Positions 1-15,484 of a DNA stretch of 64,000 bases are shown here, in pieces. The position numbers were made by a program, and so were the translations under genes. Location: the NCBI RefSeq assembly GCF_030408455.1, contig NZ_CP046977.1, positions 1,674,001-1,738,000 on the forward strand. The letters are read 5' to 3'. The number at the start of each line of letters is the position of its first letter. Position 1 is the stretch's first letter. The notes beneath the pieces were generated by a model. It was not told where the DNA came from and did not search any database. It worked only from the letters and a program-made list of their open reading frames with translations. Source of the stretch: Corynebacterium atrinae (GTDB lineage Bacteria; Actinomycetota; Actinomycetes; Mycobacteriales; Mycobacteriaceae).

Positions 1-240
1 CGCCACGTCGACCCCGATATCGCCGCCTCTGCCCTCACCGCCGAACGAACTCCCCTCACGGACCGCGAACTCGACGTCCTGCGCGTCGGCCGCGATGCCG
101 CGACCGTCGGCGACATCGCCGCCGAACTCCACCTCGCGCCCGGCACCGTGCGCAACTACCTCTCGCAGGCGATGCGCAAGCTCGGAGTATCGACGCGTCG
201 CGAAGCCTCCGACGTTGCGTGGGAGGAAGGCTGGATCTAG
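1..240 (+). CDS. LuxR-family response regulator, C-terminal fragment
   Basis: The window opens inside this gene; 79 residues and the stop codon are visible. They form a complete LuxR/NarL helix-turn-helix domain: the segment LTDRELDVLRVGRDAATVGDIA starts the fold, and PGTVRNYLSQAMRKLGVSTRREA carries the recognition helix and the conserved K-L-G-V turn. The tail EASDVAWEEGWI resembles the ends of DesR-like response regulators of actinobacteria. The receiver domain must lie upstream of the window, so neither the phosphoacceptor aspartate nor a partner kinase can be assessed. The protein would bind DNA as a phosphorylation-dependent activator or repressor; its targets cannot be read here. Confidence 0.8.
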   Translation, partial: RHVDPDIAASALTAERTPLTDRELDVLRVGRDAATVGDIAAELHLAPGTVRNYLSQAMRKLGVSTRREASDVAWEEGWI

Positions 241-861
241 TCGCGGCTTCAGCCCCACCTCCTGCGATATCGCCCTGCTTCTGAGAAAGCCGGAGTGTCG
301 CGATCAGGGCGTCGCGAGTGCCAAAATTCTCTAGAATGCGAATGCTGATTCTCACCGACCTGCGGAAACGCTAAGGAGCTCGATGCATTCTAGAGAATTT
401 TGGCACTCTCCCTATTCCAGAACCATCTGACCCCAGCCAGCAGCTACTAACAAAGCGTCCCATCGAGACAGGTGAAGAGCCCCCTGAGGGGAAGTAGTCT
501 CCCCAGACCACATTCCAGCCTTCAACGAGCCATGGAACTCAACCAGCAACTGATGGGCTGCTGAAAAACGTCGACGCCGATCTTGCGACGCACTTGAAAG
601 CACACGTCAGAGCCTTAAACGAAAGGGTTATGGTCATGATGCCGGCATTTTCGATCAACTATGATCGCCGGAGCGGTTCAGTAAACTGCTCCCACTTTGG
701 ATCACTGGCAGGTGCAACCCGCGAACGGCTTCGGCTCGATCGGAAGAATTTCGACCCCAACCGGGAGATCGTGACCATCGCCAGCATGAGCGAGCAGCAT
801 CTCCACCAGTCGCACTCCCGTTACTTTTCATCACCCTAATTGCGGGACTGGGGTAGAGAAA
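241..861. other. Non-coding stretch between a regulator gene and the rplS terminator
   Basis: Apart from the inverted-repeat element at 318-406, I see no convincing gene here. Short open frames exist, for example 594-839 on the plus strand, but they lack a ribosome binding site and show no recognisable protein pattern. The stretch may hold decayed sequence next to the mobile-looking repeat. Confidence 0.5.
318..406. repeat. 89-bp inverted-repeat element, family A, copy 1
   Basis: Two perfect 22-nt arms (318-339 and 385-406) face each other across a 45-nt centre. The arms contain the core AATTCTCTAGAAT, itself almost palindromic. A related copy lies at 51993-52077 and shares the left arm and the central block CGACCTGC-R-GAAACGCT, so this is a dispersed element and not only a local hairpin. 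There is no coding capacity. It could be a miniature inverted-repeat transposable element or a REP-like sequence. No target duplication is obvious. Confidence 0.75.
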
Positions 862-898
862 CGGCCCCACGCCACCAGGTGATGGTGGAGTGGGGCCG
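862..898 (-). terminator. Rho-independent terminator of rplS
   Basis: A 15-bp stem with one mismatch (arms 862-876 and 884-898, CGGCCCCAC against GTGGGGCCG at the base) lies 40 nt past the rplS stop codon. On the minus strand it is followed by TTTCT, a short U-rich tail. Confidence 0.75.
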
Positions 899-938
899 CT
901 GGTCAGGGCCCGTATAGGCCATGACTGGGGCTAAGCGA

Positions 939-1280
939 CTAGCGCTTCTCCTTGATGCGGGCAGCCTTGCCGCGCAGGTCGCGCAGGTAGTACAGCTTGG
1001 CGCGACGGACGTCACCCTTGCGGACGACCTCGATCTTTTCGATGTTCGGGGAGTGGACCGGGAAGGTACGCTCCACGCCGATGCCGAAGGTCACCTTGCG
1101 GACGGTGAAGGTCTCGCGGATGCCGGAGCCCTGGCGGCGGATGACAACACCCTTGAACAGCTGGGTACGCTCGTTGCTACCTTCGATGACCTTGACGTGT
1201 ACGTCGAGGGTGTCGCCGGGGCGGAAGGCCGGGATGTCGTCGCGCAGCTGTGCTGCATCAACTTTGTCGAGAATGTTCAT
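939..1280 (-). CDS. rplS: 50S ribosomal protein L19
   Basis: This 113-residue protein has the normal length and sequence of bacterial L19, which sits at the 30S-50S interface of the ribosome. It starts [19 protein letters not shown], and the segments [32 protein letters not shown] and [17 protein letters not shown] are diagnostic. AAAGGATT lies 9 nt before the ATG as a ribosome binding site. In many bacteria rplS closes an rpsP-rimM-trmD-rplS operon. Here trmD is 13 kb away on the same strand and rpsP 22 kb away, so rplS must be transcribed from its own promoter in the 1281-1490 gap. Confidence 0.97.
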   Translation of the reverse strand: MNILDKVDAAQLRDDIPAFRPGDTLDVHVKVIEGSNERTQLFKGVVIRRQGSGIRETFTVRKVTFGIGVERTFPVHSPNIEKIEVVRKGDVRRAKLYYLRDLRGKAARIKEKR

Positions 1281-1489
1281 TGGACTGAATCCTTTTTAAG
1301 TTCTGGACAGAGGACCCTGGCGGCTCTTTCCTAGTGGAACGCTCGGCCGGTTCGTGCCCGGTGCAAAGTACTGCCACCACTACCCCGTCAAAGGTCGCGG
1401 TTAACCGGGTTAGTGTGCCACATCGCCGCGGGATCAGGCAAATCTCTTCCGGGCGTAGGCGAAGTGCGCTAGCGTGGTCCCACGACCAC

Positions 1490-6011
<4,522 letters not shown>

Positions 6012-7044
6012 ATGAGCCTGCCGCCCAGCGAGGTTGAGCGCACCGCCCGCCACCTGCAATTACCGGGCTTCGGGATGGAGAATCAGATTCGCCTGCACGA
6101 GGCCCACGTTCTCGTCGTTGGCGCCGGTGGCCTGGGGTGCCCGGCACTGCAGTCCCTGGCGTCCGCCGGGGTGGGCCGGATAACAATCATCGACGATGAC
6201 ACCATTTCTCTCTCCAACATCCACCGCCAGATCCTCTTCGGTGCTTCCGATGTCGGCCAGCCAAAAGTAGCCGTCGCCGCTGCACGCCTGCGGGAGGTGC
6301 AGCCGGGGATCGACGTCACCACGCTGCCGGACAGGCTGACCGTAGCCAATGCTTGCGAGCTCATCGGATCAGTCGACCTCGTTCTCGACGGCTCCGATTC
6401 CTTCGCCACGAAATATCTCATCGCCGACGCGGCCGAAATCACCGGCACTCCCCTCGTCTGGGGAACGGTGCTGCGTTTCCACGGCGACGTCTGCCTTTTC
6501 GATCGCTCCGTCGGCCTGCGCGACCTCTTCCCCGAGCAGCCGCGCGGCACGGACCTCCCCGATTGCGCCACGGCCGGGGTGCTGGGGGTGACCACCGCGG
6601 TCGTCGGCGCACTCATGGCCACCGAGGCCATCACGTTCCTCAGCGGGATCGGCACTGGTCAGGCCGGGCGACTGCTCAGCTACGACGCCCTCGCGGGAAC
6701 GACCCGCTCTTTCCAGGTATCGGCGGATCCTTCCCGGCCACGGGTGCGGGCGCTGGCGTCCGACTATTCGGGAGGCACCCACGCCCTGCTCGACGAGGTC
6801 CGGGCTGGCAGCGCCCTCCTGCTCGACATCCGTGAGCCGGAGGAATGGGAGCTCACTGATCCACTCGCCTTGCTGCATCCCCTCCGGTTGCCGCTGTCCA
6901 CCGTCACCGGTCCAGAACAGCTCACAACAATGCTTGTCGACGCCCCGCGGGTCGTCGTCTACTGCGCCTCCGGGGCGCGTAGTGCTCGCTTCTGCGAGCA
7001 CTACGCTGACTTGGGCTTCGACCTCGTCGATTTACCCGGCGGTG

Positions 7045-7070
<26 letters not shown>
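6012..7070 (+). CDS. thiF: ThiS adenylyltransferase with C-terminal rhodanese domain (ThiF/MoeB family)
   Basis: The first 240 residues form an E1-like adenylating domain: nucleotide loop VLVVGAGGLGCP at 33-44, acidic patch IDDDTISLSNIHRQ at 60-73, and the conserved cysteine C185 in PDCATAGVLG. Residues 265-352 form a rhodanese domain with active-site loop YCASGARSA and C318, suited to carry persulfide sulfur. The protein should charge ThiS with AMP and sulfur. I see no paired CXXC zinc motifs, which many MoeB/ThiF proteins have. The last 26 nt overlap the 3' end of tex on the other strand. Confidence 0.92.
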
Positions 7071-9300
<2,230 letters not shown>

Positions 9301-9310
9301 TTGGGACAGT

Positions 9311-10150
9311 CTAGCGATGCGCCGGCGCCTTCTTCGGCACCGTCCCCAACACGCTGATGTCCGGCTCCGCGAGGATGCCCGGGACGATGACTAACTCTGT
9401 GCCGTGGCGGACGACCTCAGCTTCGAGGGCGAAGACCTCACGGATAAGAGCGGAATCGACAATGTCGTGGGGGTTTCCCGTGGCGATGACCGTGCCCTTA
9501 TTCATGATGATGAGGTGATCGGCGTAGCGGACAGCCTGCTGCAAATCATGGAGCACCGCCACGACCGTTCGCCCCTGCTGGCGGCGCAGCGCGCGCACCA
9601 ACTCCAGGAGGGCGTACTGGTGCCCAATGTCGAGGAACGTGGTCGGCTCATCGAGCAGCAGGACCTCGGTCTGCTGGGCAAGGACCATGGCGAGCCACAC
9701 ACGTTGACGCTGACCGCCGGACAGTTCCCCCACTCGTCGATAAGCAAGATCCTCCACGCGGGCGGCCTGCATGGCCGCCGCTACAGCGTTGGCATCATCC
9801 TCGGACCACTGCCGCAGAAACGTCTGGTGCGGGAACCGGCCCCGCCCGACGAGTTCCTCGACCGTGATGTCCGCCGGGGCGGTGGCACTCTGGGGCAACA
9901 TGGCCAACTCGCGTGCCACCTCCTTCGGCGCGAGGGAGTTAATCGGCTGGTCATGGAGAAACACCTGGCCCGCCTGGGGCGCGAGGATCCGGGCAAAAGA
10001 CTTCAACAAAGTCGACTTGCCGCAGCCATTGGGCCCGATGATCGCCGTGAACTGCCCGCGCGGAACCGACATGTCAATGCCCTCGAGGACGACGGTGCCC
10101 TCCCAGGCGAGGGTGAGGTCTCGGCCTTCCAAAGCTGGTTGATCAGACAT
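9311..10150 (-). CDS. Iron-siderophore ABC transporter, ATP-binding protein
   Basis: This 279-residue ATPase belongs to the FepC/FhuC type. Walker A is GPNGCGKST at 39-47, the signature LSGGQRQRV at 143-151, Walker B VLLLDEP at 163-169, and the H-loop is in AVLHDLQQAVRYAD. It should energise the two permeases encoded just upstream on the same strand, importing a ferric siderophore together with the lipoprotein encoded divergently at 12241. It is the last gene of that three-gene operon. The substrate cannot be told from sequence. Confidence 0.93.
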   Translation of the reverse strand: MSDQPALEGRDLTLAWEGTVVLEGIDMSVPRGQFTAIIGPNGCGKSTLLKSFARILAPQAGQVFLHDQPINSLAPKEVARELAMLPQSATAPADITVEELVGRGRFPHQTFLRQWSEDDANAVAAAMQAARVEDLAYRRVGELSGGQRQRVWLAMVLAQQTEVLLLDEPTTFLDIGHQYALLELVRALRRQQGRTVVAVLHDLQQAVRYADHLIIMNKGTVIATGNPHDIVDSALIREVFALEAEVVRHGTELVIVPGILAEPDISVLGTVPKKAPAHR

Positions 10151-10167
10151 GAATAGTCGTCTCCTGA

Positions 10168-11205
10168 TTAGTTCTTAGCGGGACGGGCGATGAGTGTGAG
10201 CAGGTAAATTCCGCCGAGCGTGACGGTGATGAGGCCGACGGGCAGTTGCACGGGAGCGAACAGCCGTTGCGCGAGAACATCAGAAACGACCAACAACGTT
10301 GCCCCGGTGAGGGCCGTGACGGCCAGCGGGACGCGAGGCGATCGGGTCAGGCGCGCGGCGATGTGCGGTGAGGCGAGAGCAACGAAGGAGATGGGCCCGG
10401 CGACGGCAGTGGAGATGGCGGTGAGCAGGACGCCGATGCTCAGCATGAGGGCCTTGATGCGATTGACGCCGAGGCCGAGTCCGGTGGCGGTGTCATCCCC
10501 CAAGGCCAGAATGTTGATCCCGCGGAAAGCCACCAAGGCGATGATGACGAGGGCACCCAAGCACACGGCAGCGGGAATGGCTTGTTCCCAACGCACGCCG
10601 TTGAGGGTGCCCGCACCCCAGCTGGCTGCAGAGAGCGCAGTTTCCATATCTCCCCGCAGGATGAGCCAGCGGTTAAACGACGACAACATCATCGAGATGC
10701 CCAAACCGACGAGGATAAGCCGGATACCGCTGATGGTGCTGCCTCGGCGCGCACTGAGGAGGAAGACGGCCACCGCAGTGACGCAGCCGCCGATGAGCGC
10801 GCCGAGGGAGATCGCCGCGAAACTGCTCGCCCCCATCAGGAGGGTAAACAGCACTCCGGTATAAGCGCCGGTGTTGAAGCCAATGATGTCGGGGGAACCA
10901 AGCGGGTTGCGGGTCAGCGCCTGGAACAAGGCACCGGCCAGCGCCAATGCCGCGCCGATCACGGCAGCGGCCACGAGCCGCGGCAGGCGCCACTCCATGA
11001 CCACGGTGCGGGCGAACCCAGTTTCTTGGCCGAGGAGCACCGCCAGGGCCTTCGCTGAGCCAATTCCTGCGCCGGGTAGAAGGAGGGTGACCAGGCTCGC
11101 TGTCATCAGGGCGAGAACCATGATGGAACCAACGAGAAGGGTGCGGCGGTACACCCGGCGCGAGAATGCCCACGTCGAGGTCGGCGAGCCAATTCGAATC
11201 GTCAT
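10168..11205 (-). CDS. Iron-siderophore ABC transporter permease (FecCD family)
   Basis: A 345-residue integral membrane protein with many hydrophobic segments. The FecCD signature ALAGALFQALTRNPLGSPDIIGFNTGA and the C-terminal coupling region PHIAARL-x-RSPRV are visible. I start it at the ATG that overlaps the stop of the preceding permease (ATGA). A longer frame reads into that gene and adds only basic low-complexity sequence. It would pair with the permease at 11202 to form the membrane channel. Confidence 0.92.
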   Translation of the reverse strand: MTIRIGSPTSTWAFSRRVYRRTLLVGSIMVLALMTASLVTLLLPGAGIGSAKALAVLLGQETGFARTVVMEWRLPRLVAAAVIGAALALAGALFQALTRNPLGSPDIIGFNTGAYTGVLFTLLMGASSFAAISLGALIGGCVTAVAVFLLSARRGSTISGIRLILVGLGISMMLSSFNRWLILRGDMETALSAASWGAGTLNGVRWEQAIPAAVCLGALVIIALVAFRGINILALGDDTATGLGLGVNRIKALMLSIGVLLTAISTAVAGPISFVALASPHIAARLTRSPRVPLAVTALTGATLLVVSDVLAQRLFAPVQLPVGLITVTLGGIYLLTLIARPAKN

Positions 11206-12197
11206 AGCGTGATCACCCCTCGACGGCGCGCGAACATGATGAGGAACGGGGCACCGACGAAGGCCACGACCACCCCGGCGGGAAGTTCGCCGGGAAGGAT
11301 GAGGCGGCCGATAATGTCGGCGGCCAAGAGCACGACGGGCCCGATGATGGCAGAGAGTACGAGCACGCTGCGTTGGTCGCTTCCCCCAACCCACCGGGCG
11401 AGGTGCGGAACCATGAGCCCGAGGAACACCATGACGCCGGCAGCTGCGGTCGCCGAGGCAGCCGAGATCGTGATGGATAACAGCATGAGCACCCGGGTCC
11501 GCCGAACCGAGACACCCAGCGCGGTGGCCATATCATCGCCCAGCGCCAATGAGTTGAGGCTGGTGAGCCCCGGAAGGAGGACAAGGATTCCTACTAACAG
11601 TCCAATGCTCACCGTCATGATGGGACGGAAACTACCGACGTCGAGATTGCCCACCATCCAGCTGCGCAACCGGTCGAAGGCCTGCGGATCCACCAGGGCC
11701 ATGCCCTCCCCCACGCCTTCCAAGATGGCGCTGAGAGCCACACCGGCGAGGACAAGCCGCAACGGATCCACCCCGACGCTGCGCCCGCGCCCAATGACAT
11801 AAACCAGCACACCCGCGGCTAGCGCACCGAGGATGGCGAAGGCCAAGAATCCGGGCGCGGAAGTGACGCCCAGGAGGGAGAAAGCAAGCACGGCGCTGAA
11901 GGCGGCACCGGAGTTGATTCCCAGAACTCCAGTATCAGCGAGCGGGTTGCGGGTGAGCGCCTGGATGAGCGCCCCGGCGATTCCCATCGCGGCACCAGCT
12001 ACCACAGCCAGGATGGTGCGGGGCAGCCGACGATCCCAGATCACCGCCGTCAACGGGTCGGCGGGGTCTGGATTCCACAATGCGTGGAGGATATCTGGCA
12101 CCGGAATGGCGCGGGCGCCGAGGAGCAGGCTGAGGATCACCAGCCCGAGCAACGCAGCCAGCAAGGCGGTTGCTCCAAGTAATCTCCTTTTCACCAT
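11202..12197 (-). CDS. Iron-siderophore ABC transporter permease (FecCD family)
   Basis: Second FecCD permease, about 331 residues, with GIAGALIQALTRNPLADTGVLGINSGA and VPHLARWVGG-x-D as family marks. It is the first gene of the minus-strand operon. I prefer the start MVKRRLLGATALL at 12197. The alternative ATG at 12215 would lie against the DtxR box and the TATATA element, leaving no room for a leader. The gene diverges from the binding protein gene at 12241, so one short region controls both transcripts. Confidence 0.9.
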   Translation of the reverse strand: MVKRRLLGATALLAALLGLVILSLLLGARAIPVPDILHALWNPDPADPLTAVIWDRRLPRTILAVVAGAAMGIAGALIQALTRNPLADTGVLGINSGAAFSAVLAFSLLGVTSAPGFLAFAILGALAAGVLVYVIGRGRSVGVDPLRLVLAGVALSAILEGVGEGMALVDPQAFDRLRSWMVGNLDVGSFRPIMTVSIGLLVGILVLLPGLTSLNSLALGDDMATALGVSVRRTRVLMLLSITISAASATAAAGVMVFLGLMVPHLARWVGGSDQRSVLVLSAIIGPVVLLAADIIGRLILPGELPAGVVVAFVGAPFLIMFARRRGVITL

Positions 12198-12217
12198 GCG
12201 AAGCCTAGCATCCATAT

Positions 12218-12236
12218 ATACCTTAGGCTAACCTAC
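12218..12236. promoter_or_regulatory. DtxR/IdeR-type iron box in a divergent promoter
   Basis: Aligned with the 19-bp DtxR palindrome TTAGGTTAGGCTAACCTAA, the sequence ATACCTTAGGCTAACCTAC matches at 15 of 19 positions, with a nearly perfect downstream half. It lies in the 43-bp gap between the permease and lipoprotein genes and touches a TATATA element at 12215-12220. DtxR with ferrous iron would be expected to silence both directions at once. Confidence 0.8.
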
Positions 12237-12240
12237 TTTC

Positions 12241-13266
12241 ATGTCTTTCTTTAAAAAGTCACGCACCGTGACCATTGCGCTGACGGCCGCCGTTGCCCTC
12301 ACGCTCAGTGCCTGTTCTTCCGGCTCCTCCACCTCTACTGACGGAGCTGGCAACACCGACGTGGCCGTCGGCGGCGAACGTTTCAGCACCGCCGATGCCG
12401 AAACCGCCAAACTCGGCAGCGACGCCGAGGCCGGAGTCTTCCCCCGCACCGTCGTCCACGCCGCCGGTACCACCGAGTTCACCGCCGAGCCCAAGCGCGT
12501 CGTGGTCCTCGACACCGGAGAGCTTGACGACGTCCTCACCTTGGGCATCACCCCCGTCGGCATGGTGACTACGCAGGGCGCCAACCCCGTGCCCTCCTAC
12601 CTCGCCGACAAGGTCGCCGACGTCGAATCCGTGGGCAGCATCAACGAACTCAACCTCGAAGCCATCGCCGCCCTCGAACCCGATCTGATCCTGGGCAGCC
12701 AGCTGCGCGCCGACAAGCTCTACCCCCAGCTCGCCGAGATCGCCCCCACCGTGTTCTCCATCCGCCCGGGCTACCCCTGGAAGGAGAACTTCCTGCTCAT
12801 CGGTGATGCCCTGGGCAAGGAAGACGCCGCTGTCGCCGCCCTCAACGACTACGCGGACAAGGTTGCCGTGATCCGCGACTCCGTCGAACCGGACACCACC
12901 ATCTCGGCCGTGCGATTCATGCCGGAGCGCCTGCGCCTTTACGGCAACAAGTCCCTGCTCGGCGTCATCCTCCGAGACGCAGGCCTCGCCCGCCCGGCCA
13001 ACCAGGACATCGACGACCTCGCGGTGGAAATCTCCCCCGAGAACATCGACGAGGCCAACGCGGACTACATCTTCTACTCCAGCTACGGCCAGCCCGATGC
13101 CACCGGCGAAACCGCCGTCGTCGAAGGTAGCGCCTGGAAGGCACTCCCCGCCGTGGCCGACGGCAAAGCATTCCGCGTCGACGATGACGTCTGGTTCCTG
13201 GGCCTCGGCCCGACAGGTGCCCGCCTCATCGTTGAGCAGCTCAGCGAATACCTGGGCGTTTCTTAA
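12241..13266 (+). CDS. Iron-siderophore ABC transporter substrate-binding lipoprotein
   Basis: The 341-residue protein starts with a lipoprotein signal peptide: basic MSFFKKSRTV, a hydrophobic core, and lipobox LSAC with C25 as the lipidated residue. The mature part resembles FecB/FepB-type class III binding proteins: PKRVVVLDTGELDDVLTLGITPVG, LNLEAIAALEPDLILGS, and the C-terminal LGPTGARLIVEQLSEYL. It should capture a ferric siderophore outside the membrane and deliver it to the permeases encoded divergently. The start lies only 4 nt after the iron box and has no clear ribosome binding site, so the mRNA may be leaderless. Confidence 0.93.
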   Translation: MSFFKKSRTVTIALTAAVALTLSACSSGSSTSTDGAGNTDVAVGGERFSTADAETAKLGSDAEAGVFPRTVVHAAGTTEFTAEPKRVVVLDTGELDDVLTLGITPVGMVTTQGANPVPSYLADKVADVESVGSINELNLEAIAALEPDLILGSQLRADKLYPQLAEIAPTVFSIRPGYPWKENFLLIGDALGKEDAAVAALNDYADKVAVIRDSVEPDTTISAVRFMPERLRLYGNKSLLGVILRDAGLARPANQDIDDLAVEISPENIDEANADYIFYSSYGQPDATGETAVVEGSAWKALPAVADGKAFRVDDDVWFLGLGPTGARLIVEQLSEYLGVS

Positions 13267-13292
13267 ACCGCTAACCCGCTGAACACTCCCTA

Positions 13293-13335
13293 GAGTTTCC
13301 CTCGACTTGATCACTAGGTTGAGAAAGGGAAACTC
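13293..13335. terminator. Stem-loop downstream of the siderophore-binding lipoprotein gene
   Basis: GAGTTTCCCT (13293-13302) pairs with AGGGAAACTC (13326-13335), and CTCGAC/GTTGAG extends the stem inward. On the plus strand CGGGGGTTTT follows. It probably terminates the binding protein transcript and may also serve the convergent gene at 13373. Confidence 0.65.
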
Positions 13336-13372
13336 CGGGGGTTTTCATACGGGGATCGTTCGTACAGGCGAG

Positions 13373-14128
13373 TTAAGCCCCGGCGTTCTTCCTTTGCGAT
13401 TGCCGCCACGCCCGGAAGAACACAACTCCCAATAGTGCAAGCGTGAACCACAGAAGGTAGCGGTTGACGATGGTGACGACGTCAAGGACTTCTTCGCCGT
13501 AGCGGAAGCCCAGCCACATCATGATGCCGTTGATAACGAGGATGCTGGCCACATTTATCGCGAGGACGATCCACAGCTTGACTTTGAACAGGCCGGCGAC
13601 GGCATTGACGATGTTGCCGGGCACAGGCCCCGGCGCGTAACCGGCGGGGATCAGCGCCAGGGTCAGGGCCGTCGCCTTACCCGACTCTGACGACACGGCC
13701 CGTTGGAAGAAGCGATGGGCTCGGGGCATGTATTGCAGAGACATGTCGATGAATTCCATGCCCCAGCGCTTACCCATGAACCAATAGATAGGGACGAATT
13801 TCGCCGCGCCGATGACGGTGCACAGCAGGTACACCAGCCAGAGGCCATTTCCCACTGAGGCATTTGCGCCAGAGACCACCGCGCTGGTGTACCCGCCGAC
13901 GAGCAGCGTGTAAGCCAGAGGGTGGGACAGGAGATAGGCGCGCAAGGGAATCATCGAGAGGGAGAAGATGCCCATGGCGAACAGTGCGAACAGCAGCCAC
14001 TTGTCTGCCTTCTCCGGGTGGGAGATGAAGGAAGGAACGTCCGGGGAGTCCTTAGGATCCTCCACAGTCTCCGAAATCTCCGTGGCCTCCAGCTCTTCGT
14101 CCCGCTCGTCCTGCGGATTGCTACTCAT
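13373..14128 (-). CDS. Integral membrane protein with VTT/DedA-like features
   Basis: A 251-residue protein with a 45-residue acidic cytoplasmic N-terminus (DERDEELEATEISETVEDPKD) followed by about five or six hydrophobic segments. The stretch LALIPAGYAPGPVPGNIVNAVAG recalls the Pro/Gly-rich motif of the SNARE-associated (VTT/DedA) family, members of which act in lipid scrambling or envelope homeostasis. The match is by eye and the family assignment is tentative. It stands alone on the minus strand and converges on the lipoprotein gene. Confidence 0.7.
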   Translation of the reverse strand: MSSNPQDERDEELEATEISETVEDPKDSPDVPSFISHPEKADKWLLFALFAMGIFSLSMIPLRAYLLSHPLAYTLLVGGYTSAVVSGANASVGNGLWLVYLLCTVIGAAKFVPIYWFMGKRWGMEFIDMSLQYMPRAHRFFQRAVSSESGKATALTLALIPAGYAPGPVPGNIVNAVAGLFKVKLWIVLAINVASILVINGIMMWLGFRYGEEVLDVVTIVNRYLLWFTLALLGVVFFRAWRQSQRKNAGA

Positions 14129-14226
14129 CTGTTCACCGATCGTGCCATGACAGAGATCGTATGTTGGAGACCTCGGATAGCCTCACTTGGGGCGGCGAAG
14201 CCAACCAAGTTCCACAAGTGCATCCG

Positions 14227-14604
14227 CTAGCTCCCGCCGTGTTGCCACGCGCAGGAGGCAGAGACTCCGGGTTCGGTGGCTCCTTCATTGCTGGTTCCGT
14301 ACCAATAGGAGTTCGGCGGCAGCGCAGCCACGACCGCTTTCGTCGCGTCCTTCAGTGCCAGATCGGAGGTTCCGTTGACCACGATGCGGTGCAAGGATTC
14401 CACCGCAGGCGCGCGCCCTTCGATCTGGGCGTATTGGTTGACCAGCATGTTGTCTGGCTCGCAGGTGAGGTCGACCAAGTCGGCGTGGATGGACTCGACG
14501 TCGTAACCTCGCTCGGCCAGCGTCGCGGGGATCGTGGGGGCGAGGTGCTCCCAGTCGGAGGTGCGGATGAGCACGTTAAGGTCGGTGGAGATGGGTCGGG
14601 TCAT
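14227..14604 (-). CDS. Hypothetical protein downstream of trmD
   Basis: A 125-residue protein I do not recognise. It begins MTRPISTDLNVLIRTSDWEHLAPTIPATLAERGY and contains a likely mixed alpha/beta fold; there is no signal peptide or membrane segment. The ATG lies one base after the trmD stop (TGACATG), and its ribosome binding site AAGGAG sits inside the end of trmD, so it is the third gene of a rimM-trmD operon. That placement suggests a widely kept genus-level gene, but no function follows from it. Confidence 0.75.
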   Translation of the reverse strand: MTRPISTDLNVLIRTSDWEHLAPTIPATLAERGYDVESIHADLVDLTCEPDNMLVNQYAQIEGRAPAVESLHRIVVNGTSDLALKDATKAVVAALPPNSYWYGTSNEGATEPGVSASCAWQHGGS

Positions 14605-14605
14605 G

Positions 14606-15484
14606 TCATTCTCCTTGTTCGTCGAGGTGTTCGTCGAGGTGTTCGACGAGGTGTTGGTCGAGGAAAGCTTGGTCAGCAGCCGTCAGATCGGCGTCGACAA
14701 GCAGTTCCGGTCGCACGGCCCGCGTTCGCAGCAGGGCTTGCTCGCGGCGCCACCGGTCCACCAGGGCGTGGTTCCCGGAGAAGAGGACCTCAGGGACGTC
14801 GAGTCCGCGCCACGAACGCGGTTTGGTGTAGCTGGGCCCTTCGAGGAGCCCATCGGAGAAGCTGTCTTCCTCGTGGCTGCGGCGGTTGCCCAGGACCCCG
14901 GGGATGAGGCGGACGATGGCTTCTGTGATGACGAGGACGGCCACTTCCCCACCGATGAGCACGTAATCACCGATGGACACTTCGCGCACGCGGTAGCGCT
15001 GGGCGGCGTCATCGATGACGCGCTGGTCAATGCCTTCGTAGCGTCCGCAGGCGAAGACGATGTGTTCCTCGTTCGACCACGCCTGCGCGTCCGCCTGAGT
15101 GAATGGCCTGCCCGCGGGCGTAGGCACGATGAGCAGGGGAAGGTCCGATTCCTCCCCTCCGTCGTAGGAGTGCTTCTCCACGCCTTCTACGTCATCGTGG
15201 CGCGGTTTATCCAGGTGAGGCAGAGAGGACTGCAAGTCCGAATGATGTGCAACGGTGCCAACGGCGACGTCGTCAAGCGCGGGACCCCACACCTCCGGCT
15301 TCATCACCATGCCGGGACCACCGCCGTAGGGTGAATCGTCGACGGATTTGTGGACGTCGGTGGCCCAGTGCCGCAGGTCGTGCACGCCGACGGTGAGGAT
15401 CCCCTGTTCGATGGCCTTGCCCAGGAGGGCATGGCGAAGGGGGTCGAGGTACTCGGGGAAGATCGTGACGGCGTCTATTCTCAC
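14606..15484 (-). CDS. trmD: tRNA (guanine-37-N1)-methyltransferase TrmD
   Basis: TrmD methylates G37 next to the anticodon and prevents frameshifting. The sequence starts [28 protein letters not shown], carries [16 protein letters not shown], and has the trefoil-knot SAM site [13 protein letters not shown], then [20 protein letters not shown]. At 292 residues it is longer than E. coli TrmD, with an actinobacterial-type insert and a C-terminal run of HLDEHLDEQ repeats. The GTG start overlaps the rimM stop as GTGA. Confidence 0.96.
   Translation of the reverse strand: MRIDAVTIFPEYLDPLRHALLGKAIEQGILTVGVHDLRHWATDVHKSVDDSPYGGGPGMVMKPEVWGPALDDVAVGTVAHHSDLQSSLPHLDKPRHDDVEGVEKHSYDGGEESDLPLLIVPTPAGRPFTQADAQAWSNEEHIVFACGRYEGIDQRVIDDAAQRYRVREVSIGDYVLIGGEVAVLVITEAIVRLIPGVLGNRRSHEEDSFSDGLLEGPSYTKPRSWRGLDVPEVLFSGNHALVDRWRREQALLRTRAVRPELLVDADLTAADQAFLDQHLVEHLDEHLDEQGE

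Noticed and set aside
594..839. Possible 81-residue gene in the gap before rplS
   Set aside because: No ribosome binding site, no recognisable pattern, and composition unlike neighbouring proteins.
9311..13266. Siderophore biosynthesis locus
   Set aside because: Only transport genes are present; no NRPS or NIS synthetase is visible on either side.
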